NCBI GenBank assembly: GCA_937858455.1 | Contig: CALLYN010000989.1 | Span: forward strand, 1 to 6,670 | DNA length: 6,670 nt | Origin: an uncultured Kouleothrix sp. | GTDB lineage: Bacteria > Chloroflexota > Chloroflexia > Chloroflexales > Roseiflexaceae | Reading direction: 5' to 3' | Part shown: positions 1-6,653 of the stretch, one piece after another | Position numbering within the stretch: position 1 is the first letter of the stretch | How the letters are laid out: each line of letters begins with the position of its first letter | Notes under the pieces: model-generated | What the model was told of the DNA's origin: nothing | What the model saw: only the letters and a program-made list of their open reading frames with translations | Database searches by the model: none | Position numbers and translations under genes: made by a program

Positions 1-1470
1 CTGATCGTAACGGTCGGCTGCATCATCGTTACGTTTACGAAGGAAATCGGCCAGGGTGCGGAGCAGGTTATACCACAGGGCGTTGATTTCGACTGGCTTG
101 CCAATCCGCGGCGTAATCACCCAGTCGCCGATCTTGGCGTCCATCCAGGTGAGCTGCACGCCAGGCTCACCGGCGTAGAGCAGCCCGTCGGCCGGGTCAA
201 CGTGGATATGGTAGCGCGTGCCGGCGATGTGCTTGTCGGCGATATCGCGCAGCGTCGGCAGCAGGTCGCTCACCAGCGCCTCGTCGCGCGTCGCCTCGTA
301 GTAGGCGCGGATGGCCTCGACATACCACAGCGTCGCGTCGACGGTGTTGTAGCCAGGCACAACCCCGGCGCTGTCGGGGAAGTTGTTTGGCAGCAGGCCA
401 TCGGCCACGTAGCGCGCGAACGTGCGCAGGATGCCGGCGGCGTCTTCCGGGCGGCCGGTTGCAAGCGTGAGGCCTGGCAGCGCGATCATGGTGTCTCTTC
501 CCCAGTCGTTGAACCAATGATACCCGGCGATCACGGTTTTGCCCGTGGTCGCGGCATCGTCTGCCCGCGCAACCACAAACTGGTCGGCCGCCAGCACCAG
601 CTGCTGCACGATCGGATCGGCGCTCTTGGCCTTCGCGCGCCGTAGCAGCTCGCCCTGGCGCGCCTGGGCCAGCCTAAGCGCGCCGGCGGCTGCCAGATCG
701 GGCGTGGGCTCGGCTGAAAGGATCAGCGTCCAGCTTTCGCCAGGCCGAAGCGTGGCTGTAAACACGCCCGGCGCGAACAGATCCGACTCGGTATCGTCAA
801 AGCCGCGCTCGTCCTCGACGCGGTGATAGAAGTGCTCGAACCAGCTACTGCCGGCCGTGAAGGTTCCGGCACCGGCCAGCAGCTGTATCGGGCATGCATT
901 CGCCGCTGCAGCTACCGTCGCGCCGTGGTCGCGCGGCTCCACCGTGAAGCTGTGCTGGCTCCGGCTCGTCAGCACGTGAAAGTCGCGGTAGGTCACCAGC
1001 GGAGTGATTTCCAGCTCGAGCGGCCGCGTCGCGCGCACCAGCCGATAGCTCACGTAGGTGGTATTTGCGCCGTAGGCCATCCACACGCGCTTCTCAACGA
1101 TTGCGTCAGCCAGCGCGTAGCGCCACACCGGCAGCGCGCCGTCGAGCGCGAACGACTCGGCCAGGCGGTAGCCGTGCTGATCAACCGTGCCGTCGGCGTA
1201 CTCAAACGTGAACAGCGGGAAGCGCGCGCCGGCGTAGGCGGCCCACTCGACCAAGCTGCCCACCAGCACGGTGCGCTCGACCGGCGGCGCAAGGGCGGCC
1301 ACGAGCAAGCCGTGATAGCGGCGCGTGTTCGGGCCGGCGAGCGTGCCCGAGGCGTAGCCGCCCAGGCCATTGGCCACCAGCCACTCGCGCCGCAGCCCGG
1401 CCGCCAGGTCGCCGCAGACCTCGCGGCCAAAGCTGACCAGCGGGTGGCGGAGTATCGAGGATGCGTTCAT
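1..1470 (-). CDS. Glycogen-debranching enzyme (amylo-alpha-1,6-glucosidase type, GH133), C-terminus beyond left edge
   Basis: The frame stays open from the ATG at 1470 to the window edge, giving 490 residues of a cytoplasmic enzyme that hydrolyses alpha-1,6 branch points of glycogen-like glucans. The N-terminal part (about residues 15-250) matches the bacterial/archaeal GDE N-terminal domain: EWLVANGLGGYASGT at 29-43, RRYHGLLVAA at 50-59, VWMAYGANTTYVSYR at 129-143 and the WFEHFYHRVEDERGFDD stretch at 210-226. The C-terminal (alpha/alpha)6 catalytic domain begins near residue 280, with the hallmark WFNDWGRDTMIALPGL (DWGRD at 322-326), then WMD at 442-444 and TPRIGKPVEINALW at 453-466, whose Glu461 is a probable active-site residue (family inference). 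Family members are about 650 residues or more, so roughly 150-200 are missing. The start is supported by AAAGGGAG placed 8 nt upstream. No signal peptide is visible. It diverges from the DUF1905/YdeI gene across a 161-nt region. Confidence 0.93.
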   Translation of the reverse strand, partial: MNASSILRHPLVSFGREVCGDLAAGLRREWLVANGLGGYASGTLAGPNTRRYHGLLVAALAPPVERTVLVGSLVEWAAYAGARFPLFTFEYADGTVDQHGYRLAESFALDGALPVWRYALADAIVEKRVWMAYGANTTYVSYRLVRATRPLELEITPLVTYRDFHVLTSRSQHSFTVEPRDHGATVAAAANACPIQLLAGAGTFTAGSSWFEHFYHRVEDERGFDDTESDLFAPGVFTATLRPGESWTLILSAEPTPDLAAAGALRLAQARQGELLRRAKAKSADPIVQQLVLAADQFVVARADDAATTGKTVIAGYHWFNDWGRDTMIALPGLTLATGRPEDAAGILRTFARYVADGLLPNNFPDSAGVVPGYNTVDATLWYVEAIRAYYEATRDEALVSDLLPTLRDIADKHIAGTRYHIHVDPADGLLYAGEPGVQLTWMDAKIGDWVITPRIGKPVEINALWYNLLRTLADFLRKRNDDAADRYDQ

Positions 1471-1478
1471 CGGTTGTA

Positions 1479-1486
1479 CTCCCTTT
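1479..1486 (-). promoter_or_regulatory. Ribosome binding site of the debranching enzyme gene
   Basis: The minus strand reads AAAGGGAG here, followed by an 8-nt spacer and the ATG at 1470. This fixes the start codon. No competing in-frame start with a comparable site is seen further upstream. Confidence 0.7.
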
Positions 1487-1537
1487 GAGCGTGCTGTTGC
1501 CAGTTTGGCTATCGTACATAGAGCGATCTTCCACTCC

Positions 1538-1598
1538 ATCTTCTGTATGCGGCTTTTCCGCGCAGAGCGTGGAAAAACCGCATACAATACACGAAGAT
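1538..1598. promoter_or_regulatory. Long imperfect inverted repeat in divergent intergenic region (possible operator or 5' UTR stem-loop)
   Basis: The core arms are TGTATGCGGCTTTTCC (1544-1559) and GGAAAAACCGCATACA (1571-1586). They are 16 bp with one mismatch and an 11-nt centre. The symmetry continues outward as ATCTTC (1538-1543) and GAAGAT (1593-1598), with six unpaired bases (1587-1592) on the right side. The element lies between two divergently transcribed genes, so it cannot be a simple end-of-gene terminator. It is placed to act as a shared operator, or as an RNA stem in one of the leaders. A -10-like TACAAT at 1583-1588 on the plus strand overlaps the right arm, but I see no convincing -35 at the right distance, so I do not call a promoter. 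Structure is seen directly; function is inferred. Confidence 0.5.
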
Positions 1599-1615
1599 AG
1601 TACCGCGAACGCCAC

Positions 1616-1622
1616 AAAGGAG
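1616..1622 (+). promoter_or_regulatory. Ribosome binding site of the DUF1905/YdeI-type gene
   Basis: AAAGGAG lies 9 nt before the ATG at 1632. It decides the start in favour of 1632 over the in-frame upstream ATG at 1461, which overlaps the start of the divergent gene. Confidence 0.75.
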
Positions 1623-1631
1623 CAAAGAGAT

Positions 1632-2192
1632 ATGTCGACCATCGACTTTGAGGCTACGCTCTTTGAAATCAACTCCTGGACTATTCTCAGGCTGCCCGAG
1701 GATGCTTCGTCGCAGCTCCCATCACGAGGGATGACCATGGTTGAAGGAAAGCTCAATGGCGTTCCTTTTAAAGCCTTGCTCGAGCCGGATGGCAGGTATG
1801 CGCCTGGAAAAAAACCGAGCCACTGGTTTCAGCCTGGCCAAAAGCTGCTTGAAGATGCTTCGGCAACCGTAGGCGATACAGTTCACGTTGCGCTTGAGCC
1901 GACCAAAGAATGGATCGAGCCGGAGGTTCCTGAAGATCTCCAAAGGGCGCTGGCAACTTCCGCCAAAGCCGAGGCCCTATGGAACGAGATAAGCCCACTT
2001 GCCCGCTGGGATTGGATCCGCTGGATACGCGCGGTCAAAACGTCGGAGACCCGCCAGAAGCATATCGATGTTGCGCTCGACAAGCTCAATAAAGGCATGC
2101 GGCGGCCCTGCTGTTTTAACCGTAATCTCTGCAGTGAGCCTGCCGTGTCGCATAACTGGGTGCTGCTTGAGCCGAAGCAAGCGGCAGAGTAG
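1632..2192 (+). CDS. DUF1905 and YdeI/OmdA-domain protein, function unknown
   Basis: This is a 186-residue soluble protein with two domains. Residues about 5-92 resemble DUF1905, a small beta-barrel-like domain: FEATLFEINSWTILRLPED, then the VEGKLNGVPFKALLEPDGR segment at 37-55 and the VGDTVHVALEP strand at 80-90. Residues about 98-160 resemble the YdeI/OmdA (bacteriocin-protection, OmpD-associated) helical domain: PEDLQRAL at 100-107 and SPLARWDWIRWIRAVKTSET at 121-140, followed by RQKHIDVALDKL at 141-152. The pair is a common bacterial architecture with no settled biochemical role, so family names implying bacteriocin protection should not be read as function. Three cysteines sit near the C-terminus (160, 161, 167). 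There is no signal peptide or membrane segment. It is the only plus-strand gene here, is divergent from the debranching enzyme and convergent with the glucosidase, and has clearly lower GC than both (about 50-60% in hand-counted 60-base lines, against 77% in one counted line of the glucosidase gene). That suggests recent acquisition. Confidence 0.85.
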   Translation: MSTIDFEATLFEINSWTILRLPEDASSQLPSRGMTMVEGKLNGVPFKALLEPDGRYAPGKKPSHWFQPGQKLLEDASATVGDTVHVALEPTKEWIEPEVPEDLQRALATSAKAEALWNEISPLARWDWIRWIRAVKTSETRQKHIDVALDKLNKGMRRPCCFNRNLCSEPAVSHNWVLLEPKQAAE

Positions 2193-2266
2193 CACGAGAG
2201 CAGAACGCGCAGCGATTGAGCCTGGAGCCTAGCAGCGCTGCCGCAGAGGCAGGAGGATGTTTGTTA

Positions 2267-2305
2267 CAGAGTGGCGGTTTCGGCTTTGCCGAAACCGCCA
2301 CTCTG
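2267..2305. repeat. Perfect 18-bp-arm inverted repeat (strong hairpin) between convergent genes
   Basis: CAGAGTGGCGGTTTCGGC (2267-2284), loop TTT (2285-2287), then the exact reverse complement (2288-2305). It begins 75 nt after the stop of the plus-strand gene and lies about 120 nt beyond the stop of the minus-strand glucosidase. It is therefore well placed to end transcription, or protect 3' ends, in both directions. Neither side has a T-tract (CCTTCCCTGG on the plus strand, TAACAAACAT on the minus), so it is not a textbook intrinsic terminator. A dispersed REP-like palindrome is an alternative. Confidence 0.65.
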
Positions 2306-2318
2306 CCTTCCCTGGTGT

Positions 2319-2389
2319 GGGTGCGCCGGAACATAGCGCGAGCGCGCAAAGGCATAGCGCGGGTGCGCCGGAACATAGCGCGGGTGCGC
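2319..2389. repeat. Short tandem repeat, 21-bp period, about 3.4 copies
   Basis: Units start at 2319, 2340, 2361 and 2382. Units 1 and 3 are identical over 21 bases (GGGTGCGCCGGAACATAGCG plus a final C). Unit 2 keeps the CATAGCGC end but differs in the first half. Unit 4 matches only its first eight bases (GGGTGCGC). A 21-base period could encode heptads, but no credible gene covers the array: the glucosidase stops at 2426 and the DUF1905/YdeI gene at 2192. Confidence 0.7.
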
Positions 2390-2393
2390 TATG
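2374..2393. terminator. Candidate stem-loop downstream of the glucosidase gene
   Basis: CATAGCGC (2374-2381), loop GGGT, then GCGCTATG (2386-2393) form a perfect 8-bp stem. It spans the last full unit of the tandem repeat and lies 32 nt after the glucosidase stop codon on the minus strand. Only two T residues follow on that strand (TTCC), so a termination role is a guess from position. Confidence 0.35.
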
Positions 2394-2425
2394 CTCTGGC
2401 CCTGCACGATACGCACAAAAGCGGA

Positions 2426-5167
2426 TCACGTAGGCGGCGGCTGGGGCGCTGCCGAATCAGTGGCGGGCCGGTGATCGCCCTGCTGCTGGATGAGCTTGGC
2501 GATCAGGCCAGTCCAGCCGGTCTGGTGGCTGGCGCCAAGGCCGGCGCCGGTATCGCCGTGGAAGTACTCGAAGAACGGAATATAATCGCGCCAGTGTGCG
2601 TCGGACTGGAGCAGCTGGCTTTCGCCGAACACCGCGCGCCGGCCAACCGCGTCGCGCACGAACAGGCGCATCAGCCGGCTCGATAGCTCGTCGGCGATCT
2701 GGTTCAGCGTCAGCATCCGCCCCGAGCCAGTCGGGCACTCGACGAGAAAGTCGTCGCCGTAGTAGTGATGAAACTGCTGGAGCGCCTCGATCAGCAAATA
2801 GTTCACCGGGAACCACACCGGCCCGCGCCAGTTTGAGTTGCCGCCGAACAGGCCGCTCTGCGACTCGGCCGGCTGGTAGCGCACCTCGTAGCTAGCGCCG
2901 CCGAACTCCAGCTGGTAAGGATGATCGGCGTGAAAACGCGAGAGCGCGCGCACGCCGTGCTGCGACAAAAACTCGGCCTCGTCGAGCATGCGCGCCAGCA
3001 GGCGCTTCATGCGGTGGCCACGGCAGATCGCCAGCAGCCGGCGTGCGCCCACGCCCGGCACATACCAGCGCGACACCAGGCTGGCGAGCTGCGGGCGATG
3101 CTCGAGGAACCACTCCATGCGAAACTTGAACTCGGGCACTTTTTCGAGCAGCGCCGGCTCGATCGTCGTGACCGCGAACAGCGGAATAAGCCCGACCATC
3201 GAGCGCACGCGCAGCGTAATATTCTGGCCGGGGCCAAGGTGCAGCACATCGTAGAAAAACTCGTCCTGCTCGTCCCACAGCGCGATCCCCTCGCCGGCAA
3301 TATTGTTCATGGCCTCGGCGATATACAGGAAATGCTCGAAAAACTTGGTGGCAATATCTTCGTACACGCGGTTGTGGCAGGCTAGCTCGAGCGCGATCGA
3401 CATCATATTCAGGCAGAACATGCCCATCCAGCTGGTGCCGTCGCTCTGCTCGATATGGCCGCCGGTGGGCAGCGGCGCGCTGCGGTCGAACACGCCGATA
3501 TTGTCGAGCCCCAGGAATCCGCCCTGGAACACATTCAGGCCCTCGGCGTCCTTGCGGTTCACCCACCAGGTGAAGTTCAGCAGCAGCTTGTGGAACACCC
3601 GCTCGAGAAACTGCAGATCGCCCGCTCCGTGATGCTTCTGCTCGATCTTATAGACGCGCCAGGCGGCCCAGGCCAGCACCGGCGGGTTCACATCGCCGAA
3701 GGCCCACTCGTAGGCCGGGATCTGGCCGTTGGGATGCTGAAACCACTCGCGGCCGAGCAAGATCAGCTGGGCTTTGGCGAACGCCGGATCGACCAGCGCC
3801 AGCGGCAGGCAGTGAAACGCCAGATCCCAGGCGGCGAACCAGGGGTACTCCCAGGTGTCGGGCATTGAGATGATGTCGGCGCTGTTCAGGTGGCGCCAGT
3901 CGTGGTTGCGGCCGCTCAGGCGGCCAGGCGGCGGCGCGGGCTGGCCTGGGTCGCCGCGCAGCCACAGGTCGACATCGTAGTGGTAGAACTGTTTCGACCA
4001 GAGCATGCCCGCGAAGGCCTGGCGCTGGATCATGCGCTCGTCGTCGCTCAGCGTAGCCGGCTGCAGCGCGGCATAGAACGCGTCGGCCTCGGCGATGCGC
4101 TGTGCGAAGAGTGTGTCGAAATCGCCAAAGACCAGGGGCGAAGCACCAAGAAGCAAATGGCGCCGTTCATTTTCGTCGCTGGTCGTTGGCGATGCGTCTT
4201 TGGTATGGAGCAGCCTTAGCCGGATTGTGGCGGTTTCGCCCGGCCCGATCGCCAGCTGGTAGTGCGCGGCGGCCTTGGTGCCGGCTTCGGCCGGGTTCAC
4301 CGCGCCGGCGCGCGCGCCCACCACTGCGTCGTTGATAGCATCTTTGACGAAGGGCGCAGAGTTTGGCGCGCGGTACAGCCGCTCGGCGTTGGTGTCGTTC
4401 TCGGTGAACAGCAGCGCGGGCCGGCCTTCGCCGGCCAGCAAGTAGCTGCCGAGGGTGTGGTGCTCGGCCAGTATGCCCCAGGCGGTGTCTTCGGCAGACG
4501 CACGGCCGAGGCGCGGGCGCAGCTGGGCGCCGTCGTGCTCTTCGCCCCAGGCCCAGGTATTGCGAAACCACAGCGTCGGCAGCAGGTGCAGCTCGGCGGC
4601 GTCGGGGCCACGGTTGGTGGCGCTGATGCGCACGAGGATATCCTGCGGGGTAGCCTTGGCGTACTCCACAAACACGTCGAAGTAGCGGTCGCCATCGAAG
4701 GCGCCAGTGTCCACCAGCTCGAACTCGGGGTCGAGCTTACCGCGCTGGCGGTTAGTCTCGGCCAGCGCGGCATACGGAAACTCGGCCTGCGGGTACTTAT
4801 AGAGCATCTTCATGTACGAGTGCGTTGGCGTCGAGTCGAGGTAGAAATAGCACTCTTTCACATCCTCGCCGTGATTACCCTCGGGGCCGGTCAGGCCGAA
4901 CAGGCGCTCCTTGAGGATCGGGTCGCGGCCATTCCACAGCGCCAGCGCGAAGCACAGTCGCTGCTGGCTGTCGCAGATGCCGGCGATGCCGTCTTCGCTC
5001 CAGCGGTAGGCACGCGAGCGGGCGTGGTCGTGCGGGAAATATTCCCAGGCGCTGCCGGACGCGCTGTAGTCTTCGCGCACGGTGCCCCAGGCGCGCTCGG
5101 CCAGGTACGGCCCCCACTGCTTCCAGCGCGAGCCGCCATTATGCAGCCGGTCGTGTTCGATGGTCAT
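2426..5167 (-). CDS. GH63/MGH1-like glycoside hydrolase (probable alpha-glucosidase)
   Basis: This 913-residue protein has no signal peptide and is predicted cytoplasmic. It belongs to the bacterial/fungal group related to GH63 and mannosylglycerate hydrolase, with an (alpha/alpha)6-barrel catalytic half. The N-terminal beta-rich half (about 15-330) includes [20 protein letters not shown] at 14-33 and [16 protein letters not shown] at 195-210. The catalytic half (about 375-895) shows [18 protein letters not shown] (435-452), [15 protein letters not shown] (549-563), [13 protein letters not shown] (573-585), [16 protein letters not shown] (775-790) and HQTGWTGL (881-888). By analogy with GH63, Asp448 in the WD motif is the likely general acid and Glu867 ([10 protein letters not shown], 865-874) a candidate base; this is positional inference. 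The likely reaction is hydrolysis of a glucosyl or mannosyl glycoside. The substrate (glucan oligosaccharide, glucosyl- or mannosylglycerate) cannot be told from sequence. The C-terminus ends in a Pro/Ala-rich tail (901-913). The ATG at 5167 is supported by AGGAG 9 nt upstream. It follows the reductase gene by 16 nt, so it is probably translated from the same transcript. Confidence 0.9.
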   Translation of the reverse strand: MTIEHDRLHNGGSRWKQWGPYLAERAWGTVREDYSASGSAWEYFPHDHARSRAYRWSEDGIAGICDSQQRLCFALALWNGRDPILKERLFGLTGPEGNHGEDVKECYFYLDSTPTHSYMKMLYKYPQAEFPYAALAETNRQRGKLDPEFELVDTGAFDGDRYFDVFVEYAKATPQDILVRISATNRGPDAAELHLLPTLWFRNTWAWGEEHDGAQLRPRLGRASAEDTAWGILAEHHTLGSYLLAGEGRPALLFTENDTNAERLYRAPNSAPFVKDAINDAVVGARAGAVNPAEAGTKAAAHYQLAIGPGETATIRLRLLHTKDASPTTSDENERRHLLLGASPLVFGDFDTLFAQRIAEADAFYAALQPATLSDDERMIQRQAFAGMLWSKQFYHYDVDLWLRGDPGQPAPPPGRLSGRNHDWRHLNSADIISMPDTWEYPWFAAWDLAFHCLPLALVDPAFAKAQLILLGREWFQHPNGQIPAYEWAFGDVNPPVLAWAAWRVYKIEQKHHGAGDLQFLERVFHKLLLNFTWWVNRKDAEGLNVFQGGFLGLDNIGVFDRSAPLPTGGHIEQSDGTSWMGMFCLNMMSIALELACHNRVYEDIATKFFEHFLYIAEAMNNIAGEGIALWDEQDEFFYDVLHLGPGQNITLRVRSMVGLIPLFAVTTIEPALLEKVPEFKFRMEWFLEHRPQLASLVSRWYVPGVGARRLLAICRGHRMKRLLARMLDEAEFLSQHGVRALSRFHADHPYQLEFGGASYEVRYQPAESQSGLFGGNSNWRGPVWFPVNYLLIEALQQFHHYYGDDFLVECPTGSGRMLTLNQIADELSSRLMRLFVRDAVGRRAVFGESQLLQSDAHWRDYIPFFEYFHGDTGAGLGASHQTGWTGLIAKLIQQQGDHRPATDSAAPQPPPT

Positions 5168-5176
5168 TGCCGCCCT

Positions 5177-5183
5177 CTCCTCC
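5177..5183 (-). promoter_or_regulatory. Ribosome binding site of the glucosidase gene, abutting the upstream stop codon
   Basis: The minus strand reads GGAGGAG directly after the TAG (5184-5186) of the reductase gene, with AGGAG ending 9 nt before the ATG at 5167. The tight packing with no room for a promoter supports an operon. Confidence 0.7.
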
Positions 5184-6578
5184 CTACTCGTCGAGGGCCA
5201 TGAACAGATTGTTCAACGACTCAGCCAGCGTCGGGTGGGCAAACACGCCATCGCGCAGGGCGGTGTAGGGCAGCCTGCCCAGCATAGCGATCTGCAGCGC
5301 CGACATGATCTCGCCGCCTTCGATCCCCAGCACTGCCGCGCCGAGGATCTGGTTGGTATCGGCATCGACCAGCGCCTTCATAAAGCCGCGCGTCTCGTCG
5401 ACCTCAAGCGCGCGCGCCACGCTGGTCATCGGCAGGCGAGCGACTCGCACGGCGCGGCCTTGCGCGCGGGCCTCGGCCTCGCTCAGCCCAACCCGGCCAA
5501 GCTGCGGGTCGATAAACACCGTGTAGGGCACCAGCCGGTCGCGCGTGCTGGCCGCGCCGCCCTCGATCAGGTTTGCGCGCAGGATTCTGAAATCGTCGTA
5601 GGAAATGTGTGTGAAGGCCGGGCCGCCCTTGATATCGCCCAGCGCATAGATGCCGGGCACATTGGTTTCGAGCCGCTCGCTCACCTCGATGAAGCCGTGC
5701 TTGTCGGCGCGCACGCCGGCCGCCGGCAGGTTGAGCGTATCGCTGTTGGGCGTGCGGCCGGCGGCCACCAGCAGGTGCGAGCCGGCGATCACGCGCTCGG
5801 CGCCATCTTTGGCGCGCACGGTCAAGGCGATCGCGCCATCGGCGGCACGGGCCACGCGCGGCGCCTCGCTGTCGAGCAGCAGCTCGATGCCATCCTGGCG
5901 CATGATCTCGGCCACCGCGTCGGCCACGTCGTCGTCCTCGCGCGCCAGCAGCTTCGGCCCGCGCTGGATCACCGTCACCTGGCTGCCGAAGCGCCGGAAC
6001 ATCTGGCCGAACTCCAGCCCGATATAGCCGCCGCCGATCACCAGCAGATGCGCGGGCACCTCGCCCAGCTCCATGATCGTGGTCGAGTTGAGGTACGGAA
6101 CATCGGCGATACCCGCAATCTGTGGCAGGCTCGGCCGCGCTCCGGCGTTGATGATGATCAGGCCGGCGCTGATCTGGCGCGCGCCGCCGTCGTTCAGGCG
6201 CACATCCAGGGTCTGCGCGCCGCCGAAGCTCGCCGCGCCGAACAGCAGGTCGACGCCGTCGGTCGCCTCGATCCGGCGCTGGCTGCCGCCGCGGAAGCTC
6301 TCGACGATCGCGCGCTTGCGCTGGCGCACCGTGGCCATATCGATCGTGACCGGCCCGGTGTGCACGCCGTAATCGGCGGCGCGGCGCGCCAGGTGAGCCA
6401 CGCGCGCGCTGGCGACCATGGTTTTGGTGGGGGTGCAGCCCTCGTTGACACAGGTGCCGCCCACGTGCTCGCGCTCGACAAGCGCAGTACGCCGGCCGGC
6501 CCGCGCAAGCGCGGTAGCAAGCGGCCCACCGGCCTGGCCCGCACCGATCACAATCGCGTCGTATCGATCTTCGGTCAC
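5184..6578 (-). CDS. RclA/mercuric-reductase-like FAD-dependent disulfide oxidoreductase
   Basis: This is a 464-residue class I pyridine nucleotide-disulfide oxidoreductase, a cytoplasmic homodimeric flavoprotein family. The FAD Rossmann motif is IGAGQAGGP (11-19). The redox-active pair lies in [13 protein letters not shown] (40-52), Cys43 and Cys48. The NAD(P)H motif is [10 protein letters not shown] (181-190), with Arg206 in VIQRGPKL perhaps favouring NADPH (weak inference). The second FAD motif is YALGDIKGG (311-319). The dimerisation domain ends with [14 protein letters not shown] (446-459), whose His448 and Glu453 form the usual proton relay. Compared with true mercuric reductase it lacks the N-terminal heavy-metal domain and the C-terminal Cys pair, so Hg(II) reduction is unlikely. 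The segments [17 protein letters not shown] (321-337) and [15 protein letters not shown] (350-364) resemble E. coli RclA, a hypochlorite-stress and copper-linked reductase, as I recall its sequence. The start is GTG at 6578 with AAGGGGGAG just upstream; no alternative start fits before the FAD motif. It is the first gene of the pair with the glucosidase. Confidence 0.92.
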   Translation of the reverse strand: MTEDRYDAIVIGAGQAGGPLATALARAGRRTALVEREHVGGTCVNEGCTPTKTMVASARVAHLARRAADYGVHTGPVTIDMATVRQRKRAIVESFRGGSQRRIEATDGVDLLFGAASFGGAQTLDVRLNDGGARQISAGLIIINAGARPSLPQIAGIADVPYLNSTTIMELGEVPAHLLVIGGGYIGLEFGQMFRRFGSQVTVIQRGPKLLAREDDDVADAVAEIMRQDGIELLLDSEAPRVARAADGAIALTVRAKDGAERVIAGSHLLVAAGRTPNSDTLNLPAAGVRADKHGFIEVSERLETNVPGIYALGDIKGGPAFTHISYDDFRILRANLIEGGAASTRDRLVPYTVFIDPQLGRVGLSEAEARAQGRAVRVARLPMTSVARALEVDETRGFMKALVDADTNQILGAAVLGIEGGEIMSALQIAMLGRLPYTALRDGVFAHPTLAESLNNLFMALDE

Positions 6579-6581
6579 TGA

Positions 6582-6590
6582 CTCCCCCTT
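6582..6590 (-). promoter_or_regulatory. Purine-rich ribosome binding site ahead of a GTG start
   Basis: The minus strand reads AAGGGGGAG, then TCA and the GTG at 6578. Spacing is 3 nt from the last G of GGAG, or about 6 nt if AAGGGG pairs instead. No ATG is available in frame between here and the FAD-binding motif, so GTG is the best start. Confidence 0.55.
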
Positions 6591-6601
6591 CTTGAAGTCC
6601 T

Positions 6602-6617
6602 GGGCTTTGCGTAGCCC
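6602..6617. repeat. Small inverted repeat upstream of the reductase operon
   Basis: GGGCT (6602-6606), TTGCGT, AGCCC (6613-6617). It lies about 25 nt before the GTG start on the minus strand, so it would fall in the leader RNA. I find no clear -10/-35 pair in 6579-6670. The arms are short and this could be chance. Confidence 0.3.
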
Positions 6618-6653
6618 TGCAGGCCTTAGAGCCTGTTTGAAAAGGGGGTGCGC

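Noticed and set aside
823..1488. A 221-codon plus-strand open frame opposite the debranching enzyme.
   Set aside because: The minus-strand frame is unbroken and carries conserved GDE motifs across the whole region, so this is a shadow.
1461..1631. N-terminal extension of the DUF1905/YdeI gene from the upstream ATG at 1461, which would add a hydrophobic leader-like stretch.
   Set aside because: It would overlap the start of the divergent gene and translate the inverted repeat. The ATG at 1632 has a good AAAGGAG at 9 nt and starts right before the DUF1905 homology.
2116..2376. A minus-strand 86-codon open frame in which the 21-bp repeat encodes repeated MFRRT-like heptads.
   Set aside because: It overlaps the end of the DUF1905/YdeI gene and reads through the hairpin. 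It has no ribosome binding site that I can see and no protein family resemblance.
2319..2389. Possible CRISPR-like array.
   Set aside because: The units are directly adjacent with no spacers and only about 3.4 copies, so this is a simple tandem repeat.
4262..5203. A 313-codon plus-strand open frame opposite the 5' part of the glucosidase gene.
   Set aside because: It is antisense to the conserved glucosidase. The sequence is low-complexity Ala/Val/Gly-rich with no motifs.
5184..6578. Dihydrolipoamide dehydrogenase or glutathione reductase as the identity of the flavoprotein.
   Set aside because: The active-site context [10 protein letters not shown] and the [12 protein letters not shown] segment fit the RclA/MerA-like branch better, and no 2-oxoacid dehydrogenase genes are nearby.
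5082..6581. A 499-codon plus-strand open frame opposite the reductase gene.
   Set aside because: It is antisense to a clearly recognisable flavoprotein. The product has no family features, and such frames are expected from G/C-biased third positions on the coding strand.
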